This document shows, piece by piece, positions 1 to 7,910 of a DNA stretch of 64,000 bases (positions are counted from its first letter, which is position 1; each line of letters starts with the position of its first letter). Both the position numbers and the translations under genes were made by a program. Below the pieces are notes generated by a model. That model had not been told where the DNA came from. It did not search any database and was given only the letters and a program-made list of their open reading frames with translations. Source of the DNA: an uncultured Oscillibacter sp. (GTDB lineage: Bacteria; Bacillota; Clostridia; Oscillospirales; Oscillospiraceae). The DNA lies in NCBI GenBank assembly GCA_910576865.1, contig CAJTKE010000015.1, positions 1-64,000 of the forward strand, read 5' to 3'.

Positions 1-726
1 ACCCCCAAGCAATTCCGCATGGAGGCCCCGCCGTTGGAGGGCCGCTTGCTCCCCCACCCCTGCCGCTGTGAGCAGGAGCGCCTTGACCGGGAGGCGGCGG
101 AGCAGGAGGCCCGCCGTCACCGTCAGGCCGTGGCCGACTTGAAACGCCGGGGCTTTACCGACCCGGCTATGCGGGAGTGGACGTTTGCCAACGACAACGG
201 GAAATGTCCGCAGATGAAACACGCCCGGTTCTATGTCGAGAATTGGTCGGCCATGCAGGAGGAAAACATCGGCTATCTGCTGTGGGGCGGCGTGGGGACT
301 GGCAAAAGCTATTTTGCGGGCTGTATCGCCAATGCCCTGATGGAACAGGAAGTGGCCGTCCGCATGACGAACTTTGCCCTGATACTCAACGACCTGACCG
401 CCAGCTTTGAGGGCCGCAACGAGTACATAGCCCGCCTCTGCCGCGCCCCGCTGCTGATACTGGACGATTTTGGAATGGAGCGTGGGACGGAGTACGGTTT
501 GGAACAGGTCTACAACGTGATCGACAGCCGCTACCGCAGCCGCAGGCCGCTGATCGTCACCACGAACCTCTCCCTTCAAGACTTGCAGCACCCCCAGGAC
601 ACCGCCCACGCCCGCATCTATGACCGGCTGTTGGAGATGTGCGCCCCCATTCGCTTTTCCGGCGAGAACTTCCGCAAGGCTACGGCGCAGGACAAGCTGG
701 CACGTCTGAAAAATCTGATGGACTGA
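1..726 (+). CDS. DnaC/IstB-like ATP-binding protein of a mobile element (5' end outside window)
   Basis: This is an AAA+ ATPase of the DnaC/IstB helicase-loader type, presumably acting in replication or transfer of the mobile element. A Walker A loop (GGVGTGKS) lies near residue 95 and a Walker B stretch (LLILDDFG) near residue 150, counted from the first visible ATG at 19. The frame is open back to position 1 and the residues there (TPKQFR, then a CRCEQ motif) look like the interior of the N-terminal zinc-binding region, so the true start is probably outside the window. It is followed at 12 bases by a TnpW-like gene on the same strand. DnaC and IstB are hard to tell apart from sequence alone, but the fold call is secure. 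Confidence 0.85.
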   Translation, partial: TPKQFRMEAPPLEGRLLPHPCRCEQERLDREAAEQEARRHRQAVADLKRRGFTDPAMREWTFANDNGKCPQMKHARFYVENWSAMQEENIGYLLWGGVGTGKSYFAGCIANALMEQEVAVRMTNFALILNDLTASFEGRNEYIARLCRAPLLILDDFGMERGTEYGLEQVYNVIDSRYRSRRPLIVTTNLSLQDLQHPQDTAHARIYDRLLEMCAPIRFSGENFRKATAQDKLARLKNLMD

Positions 727-737
727 AAGGAGAGCCT

Positions 738-941
738 ATGGCAAATAAACTTCCCAACGCTACCGCAGGCATGACCTTCCCCCGCCCCAAGCCGGACACT
801 CCGCCCTCTATGGTGAAGAAAATCGGCAAAACCACCTACCTTGTGTGGGCGCATTTCAGCGAAACCAGCACTGAAACGATGGAGGACAAAATCAAGCGTA
901 TGCTCCGCGAGGAAGTCCGCCGGATGATGGCTGACGAGTAA
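738..941 (+). CDS. TnpW-like small transposon-encoded protein
   Basis: A 67-residue protein starting at the ATG that follows an AAAGGAG ribosome site. The sequence (TYLVWAHFSETSTETMEDKIKRML) resembles the small TnpW-type proteins found beside DnaC-like genes in Tn4451-like and related conjugative elements of Clostridia; their biochemical role is unknown. It follows the DnaC-like gene closely, so the two are probably co-transcribed. A hairpin with a T-run lies just downstream. The family match is from memory of the pattern and was not searched. Confidence 0.7.
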   Translation: MANKLPNATAGMTFPRPKPDTPPSMVKKIGKTTYLVWAHFSETSTETMEDKIKRMLREEVRRMMADE

Positions 942-956
942 GCGGCGCATGAGCAG

Positions 957-985
957 GCCGGGAGCCATGAGGCCCCCGGCTTTTG
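957..985 (+). terminator. Rho-independent terminator after the TnpW-like gene
   Basis: A GCCGGG / CCCGGC stem with a 12-base loop is followed directly by TTTT. It sits 15 bases after the TnpW-like stop codon and separates this plus-strand pair from the convergent minus-strand block. Confidence 0.6.
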
Positions 986-1019
986 CTGTGTCGATTTTTT
1001 GAATATTCTGTGAACTGTA

Positions 1020-1400
1020 TTAAAAAGTCCTTGACAACTCGTCACAGGCCTTGTCTGAAGGTACATCCTTGGAAGATGACCCTTTGACTGGAGAGACTGG
1101 GACTGGAGCGGGCGCAAAGCCGTTCAATGCCAATGTGTCACAAATCTCCTGGTAAGCCTCCGAATTGCTGATTCCATGGACTCTTCCATAAAGGGGGAGC
1201 ATCCCTCCACGCTCGCCACAATGCCAACAGCGCCAGGTGTTTAGGTGTGGATACAAGGCAAACTTGCCTCGGCGGTCGCCGCAAATGGGACAGTCGGCGT
1301 ATACCACCCGGGAGCCCCCTCTCCGCCTGATATTCAGACGGAGAAGGGACGCCACATCCATGATCGAAAAGGGGAAATCTGACGAACTGATACGCCTCAC
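1020..1400 (-). CDS. CHC2 zinc-finger primase-like protein, apparently C-terminally truncated
   Basis: The protein carries a DnaG-type zinc-binding domain with the pattern CPICGDRRGKF followed by WRCWHCGERGGM, about residues 36-70. Homologues in clostridial mobile elements normally extend further. This copy ends after only about 125 residues, in a short serine-rich tail, and shows no TOPRIM catalytic domain, so it may bind DNA but is unlikely to be a primase by itself. The start is uncertain: a GTG at 1400 lies too close to the AAAGGAG site, and an in-frame ATG at 1361 is the alternative. It is the last gene of the minus-strand DNA-processing block. Confidence 0.65.
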   Translation of the reverse strand: MRRISSSDFPFSIMDVASLLRLNIRRRGGSRVVYADCPICGDRRGKFALYPHLNTWRCWHCGERGGMLPLYGRVHGISNSEAYQEICDTLALNGFAPAPVPVSPVKGSSSKDVPSDKACDELSRTF

Positions 1401-1433
1401 TCCTTTCCATCGAACACTGGCGACGCGGGGGGA

Positions 1434-2714
1434 TTATCCGGCCTTTTTCAGTTCGTTGTCCTGCATCAGCAAGGTAGCGGCAGCTTTCTGGCTGTTGCTG
1501 CACTCACAGAATTTGGTGAGGAAGAACCGCAGGCTGGAGGGCCGCCGTTCCGCGACCTGAGCCATTGTCCACCCCATACAGGGACCACGCGGCACCACAA
1601 TGGCGCCGGCTTCTTCCATCGTCATTACCTGGCAGATCTCCTCCACCGACATATCCTCCGTATAGCTGGGCGCCGTCTGGGGCGGAGTTTCCTCCTGGCC
1701 CGGAACGGTTTCAGCAGCAGCAGCAGGTTCGGTCATGTTTTCAACGGAAGAAGGTTCCGCCACGGCGTTGGCCGGATCGGCGGAACCGGCTTCCTGCGGG
1801 TTGTCAGTTTCCGCTGCCGGGGAGGGGAAGTTCAGCATGGTGATCAAATTGTGTTGCTGGCTGTCCGCCTGCGCAGCCCCCTCATGCTGGTCGTTCCCCA
1901 TCGTGCCCTGTGCCTCCGCAGGGGCAGGCGTGGCCTCTTCCTCCGGCACGGGGTCAGCCTTGACCTCCGGAGCGGGGGCAGGCTGGTCCGCCGGGGCGGG
2001 GGCGGGCGCAGGCTGGGGGGCCGGATCTGAGATGTTCTCCGCAGAAGCGGAAGGCTTTGCTGCCTGGACAGATTCCGGCGCAGGCTGGTCAGCGGGAACC
2101 GGCTCGGAGGCCGGCTGCTCGGTGACAGCCGCATTTGCCGTCTCAACAGGCGGGGTCTCAGGTTCTACCTGCCGGGCCGCCATGGGCTCCTTCTGACCGG
2201 CGACGGGCGGTGTCTCTCGGATGGGAGGCTGCTCCACCTGAGCATTGTTCTGGGACGGCTGCTCCAGTCCAACATCAGTCCGGGTGGGCTGGACGAACGG
2301 GCGGCACTGGCCGTCGTTGGCGGTCTGGGTCAGATCGCACAGCTGAATGCCGAACCCGGCGTTATCCAGGGCCACCATCATGGCCTCGTCCTGAGCGGCA
2401 CGGATATAGTTGCTGGTCTCCTGCGCCGTCTTGGAGGAGGTGAAGCTGCTGGCCGGCGTGGCATCGTCCCGGTGGAAGAACACCTTCGCCTCGAAGATCG
2501 CCAGCTGGTGGGTGACGTGCAGGGGGGTAAGCAGCATCCGCCCCTTGGGGCAGGCCAGCCGGAACCAGAGCCGCTGGTAGCGCGGCTCCAGCCGCATGAC
2601 CGGCTCCCCCTTGTCGTTGACCGCGCTGTGCAGGTGCTTCATGGGGTCGAACCCCGGAACCTTGTGCAGCTCACCGGCCGCGGGGACAGTGCGCAGGATC
2701 GTGTTTTCGTTCAT
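1434..2714 (-). CDS. Putative single-strand annealing-like protein with a Pro/Ala/Glu-rich linker and a conserved C-terminal module
   Basis: A 426-residue protein of no firmly recognised family. Residues 1-150 form a compact domain (WFRLACPKGRM, then a motif ending ALDNAGFGIQL). The AxxxAxxxALxxAGFG pattern recalls phage Rad52-like annealing proteins. A roughly 200-residue low-complexity linker of Pro, Ala, Glu and Gln follows. The last 65 residues (IVVPRGPCMGWTMAQV...SLRFFL) resemble the small GKykGktl module found at the end of ExoX-like nucleases. The start at 2714 is set by a GAGGAGC site 7 bases upstream; an ATG 30 bases earlier lacks one. Its neighbours are a YqaJ exonuclease and a RecD2-like helicase, which fits an annealing role, but that role is inference. 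Confidence 0.6.
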   Translation of the reverse strand: MNENTILRTVPAAGELHKVPGFDPMKHLHSAVNDKGEPVMRLEPRYQRLWFRLACPKGRMLLTPLHVTHQLAIFEAKVFFHRDDATPASSFTSSKTAQETSNYIRAAQDEAMMVALDNAGFGIQLCDLTQTANDGQCRPFVQPTRTDVGLEQPSQNNAQVEQPPIRETPPVAGQKEPMAARQVEPETPPVETANAAVTEQPASEPVPADQPAPESVQAAKPSASAENISDPAPQPAPAPAPADQPAPAPEVKADPVPEEEATPAPAEAQGTMGNDQHEGAAQADSQQHNLITMLNFPSPAAETDNPQEAGSADPANAVAEPSSVENMTEPAAAAETVPGQEETPPQTAPSYTEDMSVEEICQVMTMEEAGAIVVPRGPCMGWTMAQVAERRPSSLRFFLTKFCECSNSQKAAATLLMQDNELKKAG

Positions 2715-2769
2715 CTCGAAAGCTCCTCTCAATAAAAATTTCATACAGCGGGAAACCCGCTATATCGCA

Positions 2770-2809
2770 ATAAAAAAAGACGCAGGCACTTATTACACAA
2801 GTGCTTGCA
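2770..2809 (-). terminator. Rho-independent terminator after the RecD2-like gene
   Basis: On the minus strand a 10-bp stem (GCAAGCACTT / AAGTGCCTGC with one G-T pair) is followed by TCTTTTTTTATT. It begins 3 bases after the helicase stop codon, so the downstream annealing-like gene depends on read-through or its own promoter. Confidence 0.7.
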
Positions 2810-2811
2810 TC

Positions 2812-5088
2812 TCAACTTGCCTTCCGCATGGGCGTTTCCGCTGCGGACAGGCTCTTTACGGTCAATTTGCTGTGATACAGCCGCATCCGCTCCGCCAGGA
2901 GCGTGTTGCGCTTGCCTTTTCGGGTCTTGGAGACCGCTGTGAACAGCGCCTTTTTCTGCCCCACCAGAATGACCCGGCCCTTGGCGCGGGTTACGGCGGT
3001 ATAGAGCAGATTTCGGGTCAGCAGGACCCGATGGGCTGTCAGCAGGGGGATGATGACCGTATCGTACTCTGAGCCCATGGCCTTATGGATGGTCATGGCG
3101 TAGGACAGCTCCAGTTCCTCCAGATTGTCCAGAGGGTATTTGGCGTACCGCCCATCGAAATTGATGATAACGGTATCAGGCCGGATCTCACGGACATAGC
3201 CCACATCGCCGTTAAACACGCCTTTTCCGATGATGTCTCCCTGACGGTTATACAAAACCATCTTGCTGTTGTTTTTCAGCTGGATCACACGGTCACGCAG
3301 ACGGAAAGCTCTGCTGCCATATATTATTTCCGGTTTGCCGTCCATCTCAGGGTTGACTTCCTCCCGAATTGCTTTGTTCAAATTTTGAGAGGACGCCTCG
3401 CCCTTTTCCCGGTAGGGAGACAAAATCTGAAGCTGCTGGATACCTACTCTCGCCGCCGCTTCTTTGTAGAGACGGCAGACTGTTTCCGCAGCCTCCTCCT
3501 GGTCGGCAACTGAAACAAAGTCGAAGTCCGGCCCATAGTACAGCTCACCATTGCCCTCATTGATAAACCTGGCGTTATAGGCGATTCGGCTGCCCTCGGC
3601 CTGCCGGAAGATCTGATCCAGTACAGTGACCGGAACGATACCACTGTCGATCAGCTCTTGGAACACATTTCCGGCTCCGACGCTCTCCAGCTGGTCGGCA
3701 TCGCCCACCAGCAGTACCTTTGTGCCGGGGTTCAGCCGACGGAACAGCTGGTGCGCCAGCCACATATCTACCATAGAGGTCTCGTCCACGATCAGCAGAC
3801 CGGCCTCCAGGGACTGTTTCTTTTTCTCTCCGCCGCTGTCATCACCGAAAAGCTTCAAAAGGCTGTGCAGGGTCTGGGCGTCCTCGATCCCGGTAGTTTC
3901 CGCCATGCGGCGGCTGGCCTTGCCGGTGGGGGCCGCCAACGCGATTTTACCCTGCGGGTACAGCATACGGTACGCCTCCACAACTGCCCGCAGAATGGTA
4001 CTCTTACCAGTGCCGGGTCCGCCGGTGATGATGGACAGATTGTATCGGAACGCCATTTCAACGCCCTCGGCCTGCTGCGGGGACAATGTGATGCCCAGCC
4101 TGCCCTTGACCTGCTCCATAACAGGCGTCAGGTTGACAGGCTTCGGAAGCTCCAGCACCATCTGCGCAATTTTCAGCGCCACCTCGCACTCCTGCTTGTA
4201 TACCTGGGGCAGATAGATATTGCCGCCGTTGGACACCACCACGTTCAAATTGATCATAGCTGCCAGCTGCTGCTCCACCTGTTCCAGTCTCAGCGGATCA
4301 TTCAGATCCTCGTTAAGCAGCTTGAGGGTGTCCTTGAGCAGCCGGCCTATTTCGATATAGAGATGTCCGTTCTTGTCGCGGGCCTCCTGGATGATATAGA
4401 ACAGTGCGCCCTGTACCCGCATGGGGTCATGGAGGTTACCGCCAGATTTCCGCACGATTTCATCGACCCTGCGGAATCCGAAGCCCGGCACCTCACATAG
4501 CCGAAACAGGCTTTCCCGGATCAGCGCCACGCCCTTCATACCAAAGTGCTCTAGGACCTTCATCGCCGTGTTCGGGGTTACTTTCAGCGGGGCCAGCAAG
4601 AGCATCAGTTCCCTCATGACCTGGCTTTCCGTGTAGTTGGCCTTGATCTCCTCCAGCCGTTCTGGCGTGATGCCGCGGATTTCCAGCAGCCGCTCCGGCT
4701 CATGCTCCAGCACTTCCAGCGTGCGGTCGCCGAACCGATTCACAATAGCGTCCGTCGTTTTCTCCCCGATGCCTTTCAGCACTCCGGAGGAGAGGTAAGC
4801 CCGGATGCCCTTGATTGTGGAGGGCAAGATCTCTTTCCACCGCTCCACCTCAAACCGCAAGCCGCACTTGGCGTCCTTGGCCCAGGTGCCCTCCAGCTCT
4901 ACCTCCACCGAATCGTTCCGGGGCAGGTCATAGCCCACAGCGGTAAATCGGATCAGGTGATCGCTGAATTTATAGGGTCTGCGGGCTTCCTGGGGAACCA
5001 TGATGTCCGCTGTTTTCATCTGCAACACCGTATATCTGGTGCTTTCGTTGAAGAAAATTTGCTTGTCAAATGCTGCTACAAAACCCAT
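2812..5088 (-). CDS. RecD2-like ATP-dependent DNA helicase of the mobile element
   Basis: A superfamily 1B 5'-3' DNA helicase of 758 residues. The RecD2 layout is visible: an N-terminal OB-like region, helix-hairpin-helix segments (GIRAYLSSGVLKGIGEKTT and RLLEIRGITPERLEEI), Walker A GGPGTGKST, motif II DETSMVD, and a C-terminal motif (SYAMTIHKAMGSEYD). The start at 5088 follows GGGAGG by 7 bases; an upstream in-frame extension has no ribosome site. It lies directly downstream of the YqaJ exonuclease gene on the same strand. RecD2 proteins act without RecBC in Firmicutes. Whether this copy serves element replication, transfer or repair is not shown by the sequence. Confidence 0.88.
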   Translation of the reverse strand: MGFVAAFDKQIFFNESTRYTVLQMKTADIMVPQEARRPYKFSDHLIRFTAVGYDLPRNDSVEVELEGTWAKDAKCGLRFEVERWKEILPSTIKGIRAYLSSGVLKGIGEKTTDAIVNRFGDRTLEVLEHEPERLLEIRGITPERLEEIKANYTESQVMRELMLLLAPLKVTPNTAMKVLEHFGMKGVALIRESLFRLCEVPGFGFRRVDEIVRKSGGNLHDPMRVQGALFYIIQEARDKNGHLYIEIGRLLKDTLKLLNEDLNDPLRLEQVEQQLAAMINLNVVVSNGGNIYLPQVYKQECEVALKIAQMVLELPKPVNLTPVMEQVKGRLGITLSPQQAEGVEMAFRYNLSIITGGPGTGKSTILRAVVEAYRMLYPQGKIALAAPTGKASRRMAETTGIEDAQTLHSLLKLFGDDSGGEKKKQSLEAGLLIVDETSMVDMWLAHQLFRRLNPGTKVLLVGDADQLESVGAGNVFQELIDSGIVPVTVLDQIFRQAEGSRIAYNARFINEGNGELYYGPDFDFVSVADQEEAAETVCRLYKEAAARVGIQQLQILSPYREKGEASSQNLNKAIREEVNPEMDGKPEIIYGSRAFRLRDRVIQLKNNSKMVLYNRQGDIIGKGVFNGDVGYVREIRPDTVIINFDGRYAKYPLDNLEELELSYAMTIHKAMGSEYDTVIIPLLTAHRVLLTRNLLYTAVTRAKGRVILVGQKKALFTAVSKTRKGKRNTLLAERMRLYHSKLTVKSLSAAETPMRKAS

Positions 5089-5108
5089 AGCATCGCCTCC
5101 CTTGTAAA

Positions 5109-6152
5109 TTATGCCGCCTCCGGTTTGGGAACACTGACACACAGTCGGTAGCTTTCAGAGATGGTAGTATACTCCTTATAAATATCCGGATGCATCTCTT
5201 TCAGCCGCATAAGGTCATCCTTGTACATTTTAGGAGTGTGGGATGCCTTCCAATCGACTGTACACCCATCTGCTGTTACGGCGGAACAGCTTTTGCCCAT
5301 GTCGGCTACGATCAGCGCCTTCAACCGTCTCATTTCCGCTTTCAGCCGCTTCACCTCATCGTCTCGAAGATTCTTTTCCGCCTGTACCTCCAGATATCGC
5401 TCGACCCTTGCCGACTGCGCCTCTGTAAAGACGGCAGGAACTGTGTTCGCGGCTGTTTGTCCCCGCACCCTTTGCAGGCTCTCCAGAATCAGCTTACCAT
5501 CATCCTCCCAATAAGGTGGGGGACGCTTAGCAAGCACATGACTCTCCCAAAAGTCCTGCTCCAGCGCGATCAACTCCAGCTCATAGGACATATCCCGGTC
5601 GATGCGGCGGATGATTGTCTCGTCCTCATTGTTGCCATAGAGACAGCAGTAGTAGACCCGATTCAGGTTCATCACGGCCATGTAGTGCCGCCCCTGGGTT
5701 TCGTAGTACACAGGGACGATCTCCTCGCCGTTATACCACCACTTGTCCTTGGCGTTGTAGTTGGTGGTCTTGATCTCCAGGATCGCTGTTGTACCATCCG
5801 GCAGTTCTACCAGATAGTCCAGGTCGGCCAGCATCCAGGGGTAGTGCGGGTGCTGGAACATACATTTGCGCTGATAGATTTTCAGCCCGGTTTTCTCCGC
5901 AAAGATGCGGGCCACCAGCGGCTCCAGCAGGTTGCCCACTTCCAGGGCCACCCAGTTTGCCTGATCGTCCGCCGTGACGATGCCCAGCTTGTCATAGTAG
6001 AGGTCCCGGGCCGTCCGAAACGGCGAGATGTTCAGAACCGCCGCCGCATCGCTGCCGCCCAGGCCCTTCCGCCGGTACTCCAGCCAATCAGGCCGCGAGA
6101 GTTGTGCTGTGTCCACCAGCACAAGGGGCTGATACGCCGTGTCCTGTGCCAT
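5109..6152 (-). CDS. YqaJ-family phage-type exonuclease
   Basis: A lambda-exonuclease-fold (PD-(D/E)XK) nuclease of the YqaJ family, 347 residues, expected to chew double-strand ends 5'-3' for recombination by annealing. The N-terminal motif WLEYRRKGLGGSDAAAVL is characteristic. The catalytic segment reads LADLDYLV followed by ILEIKTTNY, giving the D...ExK residues. The start at 6152 is preceded by GAGGAGGA; the longer frame has no better site. It is the upstream gene of a pair with the RecD2-like helicase (20 bases apart). The alkaline-nuclease/annealase pairing common in phages suggests the nearby 426-residue protein as its partner, but that is inference. Confidence 0.88.
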   Translation of the reverse strand: MAQDTAYQPLVLVDTAQLSRPDWLEYRRKGLGGSDAAAVLNISPFRTARDLYYDKLGIVTADDQANWVALEVGNLLEPLVARIFAEKTGLKIYQRKCMFQHPHYPWMLADLDYLVELPDGTTAILEIKTTNYNAKDKWWYNGEEIVPVYYETQGRHYMAVMNLNRVYYCCLYGNNEDETIIRRIDRDMSYELELIALEQDFWESHVLAKRPPPYWEDDGKLILESLQRVRGQTAANTVPAVFTEAQSARVERYLEVQAEKNLRDDEVKRLKAEMRRLKALIVADMGKSCSAVTADGCTVDWKASHTPKMYKDDLMRLKEMHPDIYKEYTTISESYRLCVSVPKPEAA

Positions 6153-6276
6153 ACTTGGATTCCTCCTCCTCTGCAATCATGTTCTGGATCTGCGCCTTCC
6201 ACATCTGACGGCTCTTGCCGCGGGTGGGGGTGTTGGAGGGGCGGGGACGCTTCCTCCGCTTCCACTTGTTCTTCAT
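6088..6276 (-). CDS. Small basic hypothetical protein upstream of the YqaJ gene
   Basis: A possible 62-residue reading frame whose first half is very basic (MKNKWKRRKRPRPSNT). An AAGGAG site lies 9 bases upstream of the ATG at 6276. The 3' end overlaps the YqaJ gene start by about 65 bases, which weakens the call, although such overlaps occur in compact mobile elements. No family recognised. The basic N-terminus could bind nucleic acid, but this is speculation. Confidence 0.4.
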   Translation of the reverse strand: MKNKWKRRKRPRPSNTPTRGKSRQMWKAQIQNMIAEEEESKYGTGHGVSAPCAGGHSTTLAA

Positions 6277-6282
6277 GGTCAT

Positions 6283-6600
6283 TTGCTCCTTCCTGTTTAG
6301 ATTTATCCTCAAAGCCTTGCGGCATTTGGGCAAAAAAAGAGCGGGAATGACAAAAATACGGCCTAAAGCCGCATTTCCGCCCCCACTCTGGAGAGCTATC
6401 GTCATTCCCGCTAAAAGCGTTGGGGCAGACTGCCCCTTATAAATCCTACCGACAACCGCCCGCCTATCTGCGTGGCAGCCCTGCCGGCATAACGTACAAC
6501 CTTAACAACGTATGCAATGCGGGTGTCCTCCCCGGTCACAGGCTGTCAGCCTGCCTCCGCGTTTCAGCGGAGCACGCACAAACAATCAATTACAATCCTA
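6283..6600 (-). other. Structured untranslated leader of the minus-strand DNA-processing block
   Basis: About 315 bases between the promoter at 6600-6628 and the first gene hold several self-complementary segments and no convincing gene. Reading the plus strand: a 12-bp inverted repeat (AGCGGGAATGAC at 6340-6351 with its complement at 6401-6412) encloses a smaller near-palindrome at about 6354-6372. GGGGCA-GAC-TGCCCC lies at 6422-6436, CAGGCT-GTC-AGCCTG at 6539-6553, and CTCCGC-GTTTCA-GCGGAG at 6555-6572. So many stems in one leader suggest post-transcriptional control, but no known riboswitch was recognised. Confidence 0.5.
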
Positions 6601-6628
6601 CTTTAGCACAATATATTGTGGTTGTCAA
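6600..6628 (-). promoter_or_regulatory. Sigma-A-type promoter with a palindromic operator in its spacer
   Basis: On the minus strand TTGACA and TAAAGT are separated by exactly 17 bases. The spacer contains a perfect 14-bp palindrome, CACAATATATTGTG, at 6607-6620. A repressor bound there would block RNA polymerase. It is placed to drive the YqaJ-RecD2 block. Confidence 0.7.
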
Positions 6629-6629
6629 T

Positions 6630-7190
6630 AGGCATAGTAGTGTATTTTGTATTTCTCGTCAATTACAGAATGAACCGGATCGGTATGGGGCGGCTGTTCT
6701 TACCCTCTTTTCATCCATAAATCGTTCTTCAAAATTTTCGTCGGATTGTAGTATTTGCCTCATAATCCCTAGTGTATTGTTAAGAGGAATTGTCTGGAAA
6801 TATCACATCAAAAAATTTTTTCAGTTTTTTTGGATTTTCTTGTGAGAATCTGCCTTCTCGTTGCGTTAATCATAGTAGAAAGGTAAATTTTTCCCACAGC
6901 CGTCTCTGCGCCTATCGAAAGAGGCGGCATCAGCCAATACAATCCAATCTGTACAGCAAACAGCAGCTTTATATTTACATCCTCCGATGATGGCAAGCGG
7001 TTTATCTGCCATCTGCGGCCGAAGCAGATATAAAAATACAAAAAGTCTGCCAGCAGATGAAAAAGTGAACCGTTACATTGTCGGGCCGGGAGTATTTTAT
7101 GAGCCCCAAATACTCTCTGAACCAACTCGACGGTTAGATATATAAAACCGTTGCCTTTTAATCCAGAATTGGCGACCCACAGGAGGTATC
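6630..7190. other. AT-rich intergenic stretch without a recognisable gene
   Basis: The sequence is markedly AT-rich compared with both flanks. The open frames in it are short, have no ribosome sites and resemble nothing I know. It separates the minus-strand block from the plus-strand regulator and recombinase, so it is best read as the divergent control region of the element. Confidence 0.5.
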
Positions 7191-7193
7191 GCC

Positions 7194-7250
7194 ATGCCTG
7201 GAGTGCTATTATGCTTACATAATTTATTAAAAAAAGCCTGTCCCCCGTAG
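7194..7250 (+). CDS. Possible 18-residue leader peptide
   Basis: An ATG preceded by a strong AGGAGG site (7 bases) opens an 18-codon frame, MPGVLLCLHNLLKKACPP, ending in TAG. It is followed about 70 bases later by a terminator-like hairpin, and beyond that by the DeoR-like gene. This is the layout of a translated leader upstream of an attenuator, but the peptide resembles no leader I recognise. It could equally be a tiny independent protein. Confidence 0.35.
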   Translation: MPGVLLCLHNLLKKACPP

Positions 7251-7317
7251 AGAGGCAAAGCACTTGCAAGGTCGAATCGGCTCACTTTTTGTCAGGTACT
7301 TTTATAATCTCTGATGA

Positions 7318-7355
7318 CTGTATGGCATACTGCCATGCGGTCTTTTTTGTTTTTC
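7318..7355 (+). terminator. Terminator or attenuator hairpin upstream of the DeoR-like gene
   Basis: ATGGCA-TAC-TGCCAT (7322-7336) is followed by GCGG and a T-rich run (TCTTTTTTGTTTTT). It lies between the possible leader peptide and the regulator gene on the same strand. Confidence 0.5.
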
Positions 7356-7427
7356 TGCACTACGGCGGGGTGTTAGATCGTTTTTTCAAGGAGAAATGTC
7401 TGCCGCGCTGCCGTTCCCCGCCATACG

Positions 7428-7469
7428 CTCCAAAAATTTGAAACTCGGAAACTTATCAAATTTTTGGAG
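7428..7469. repeat. Perfect 14-bp inverted repeat
   Basis: CTCCAAAAATTTGA at 7428-7441 is exactly complementary to 7456-7469, with a 14-base spacer. There is no T-run after it. It lies about 125 bases upstream of the DeoR-like gene and may be a protein-binding or recombination site. Confidence 0.7.
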
Positions 7470-7592
7470 GTCTTACAGTGGTCACAAAATGCTTTTACAT
7501 AGCTTTCCACAAATATTTTTTTAATCCGCCGAACAGGTCGGCGGTTTACCTTTTATCGTTGTCCCCAGAGAGTGATGGAAGGGGGCCAAAAC

Positions 7593-7910
7593 ATGACCCC
7601 AACTGAGCGCCGGCAAAAGTTGCTGGAAGTGCGGTGCGTAAGACGGCACGATACCTGCGACAATCTGGCGCATGAATTCCATGTTGCCAATTCGACGATC
7701 CGCCGTGATCTGGAGATCCTTACCTGCTCGTATCCCATTGAGACTGTGCGAGGCCGCTATGGTGGCGGGGTCAGGATCGCAGACGGATACTATCTCTACC
7801 GCAAGATGCTTACGCCCAAGCAGGCTGCGCTTCTTCAAAGGCTGAGAGAACAGTTGGATGGAGACGACCTCATTACGCTCAACAGCATCCTGCTCCAGTT
7901 CACTCTCTGA
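7593..7910 (+). CDS. Small DeoR-type helix-turn-helix regulator of the mobile element
   Basis: A 105-residue protein with an N-terminal DeoR-like winged helix (RRHDTCDNLAHEFHVANSTIRRDLEIL) and no sugar-sensing domain. Short proteins of this type, ending LTPKQ..LL..L...L.GDD...LNSIL, are common in clostridial conjugative elements. The start at 7593 is chosen because AAGGGGG lies 7 bases upstream; two earlier ATGs lack a site. It precedes the recombinase region and probably controls element genes. The palindromes at 6607-6620 and 7428-7469 are candidate targets. Confidence 0.75.
   Translation: MTPTERRQKLLEVRCVRRHDTCDNLAHEFHVANSTIRRDLEILTCSYPIETVRGRYGGGVRIADGYYLYRKMLTPKQAALLQRLREQLDGDDLITLNSILLQFTL

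Noticed and set aside
6808..7269. A 153-codon minus-strand frame in the AT-rich element spacer
   Set aside because: No ribosome site, no family resemblance, and it overlaps the better-supported short plus-strand frame and possible control sites.
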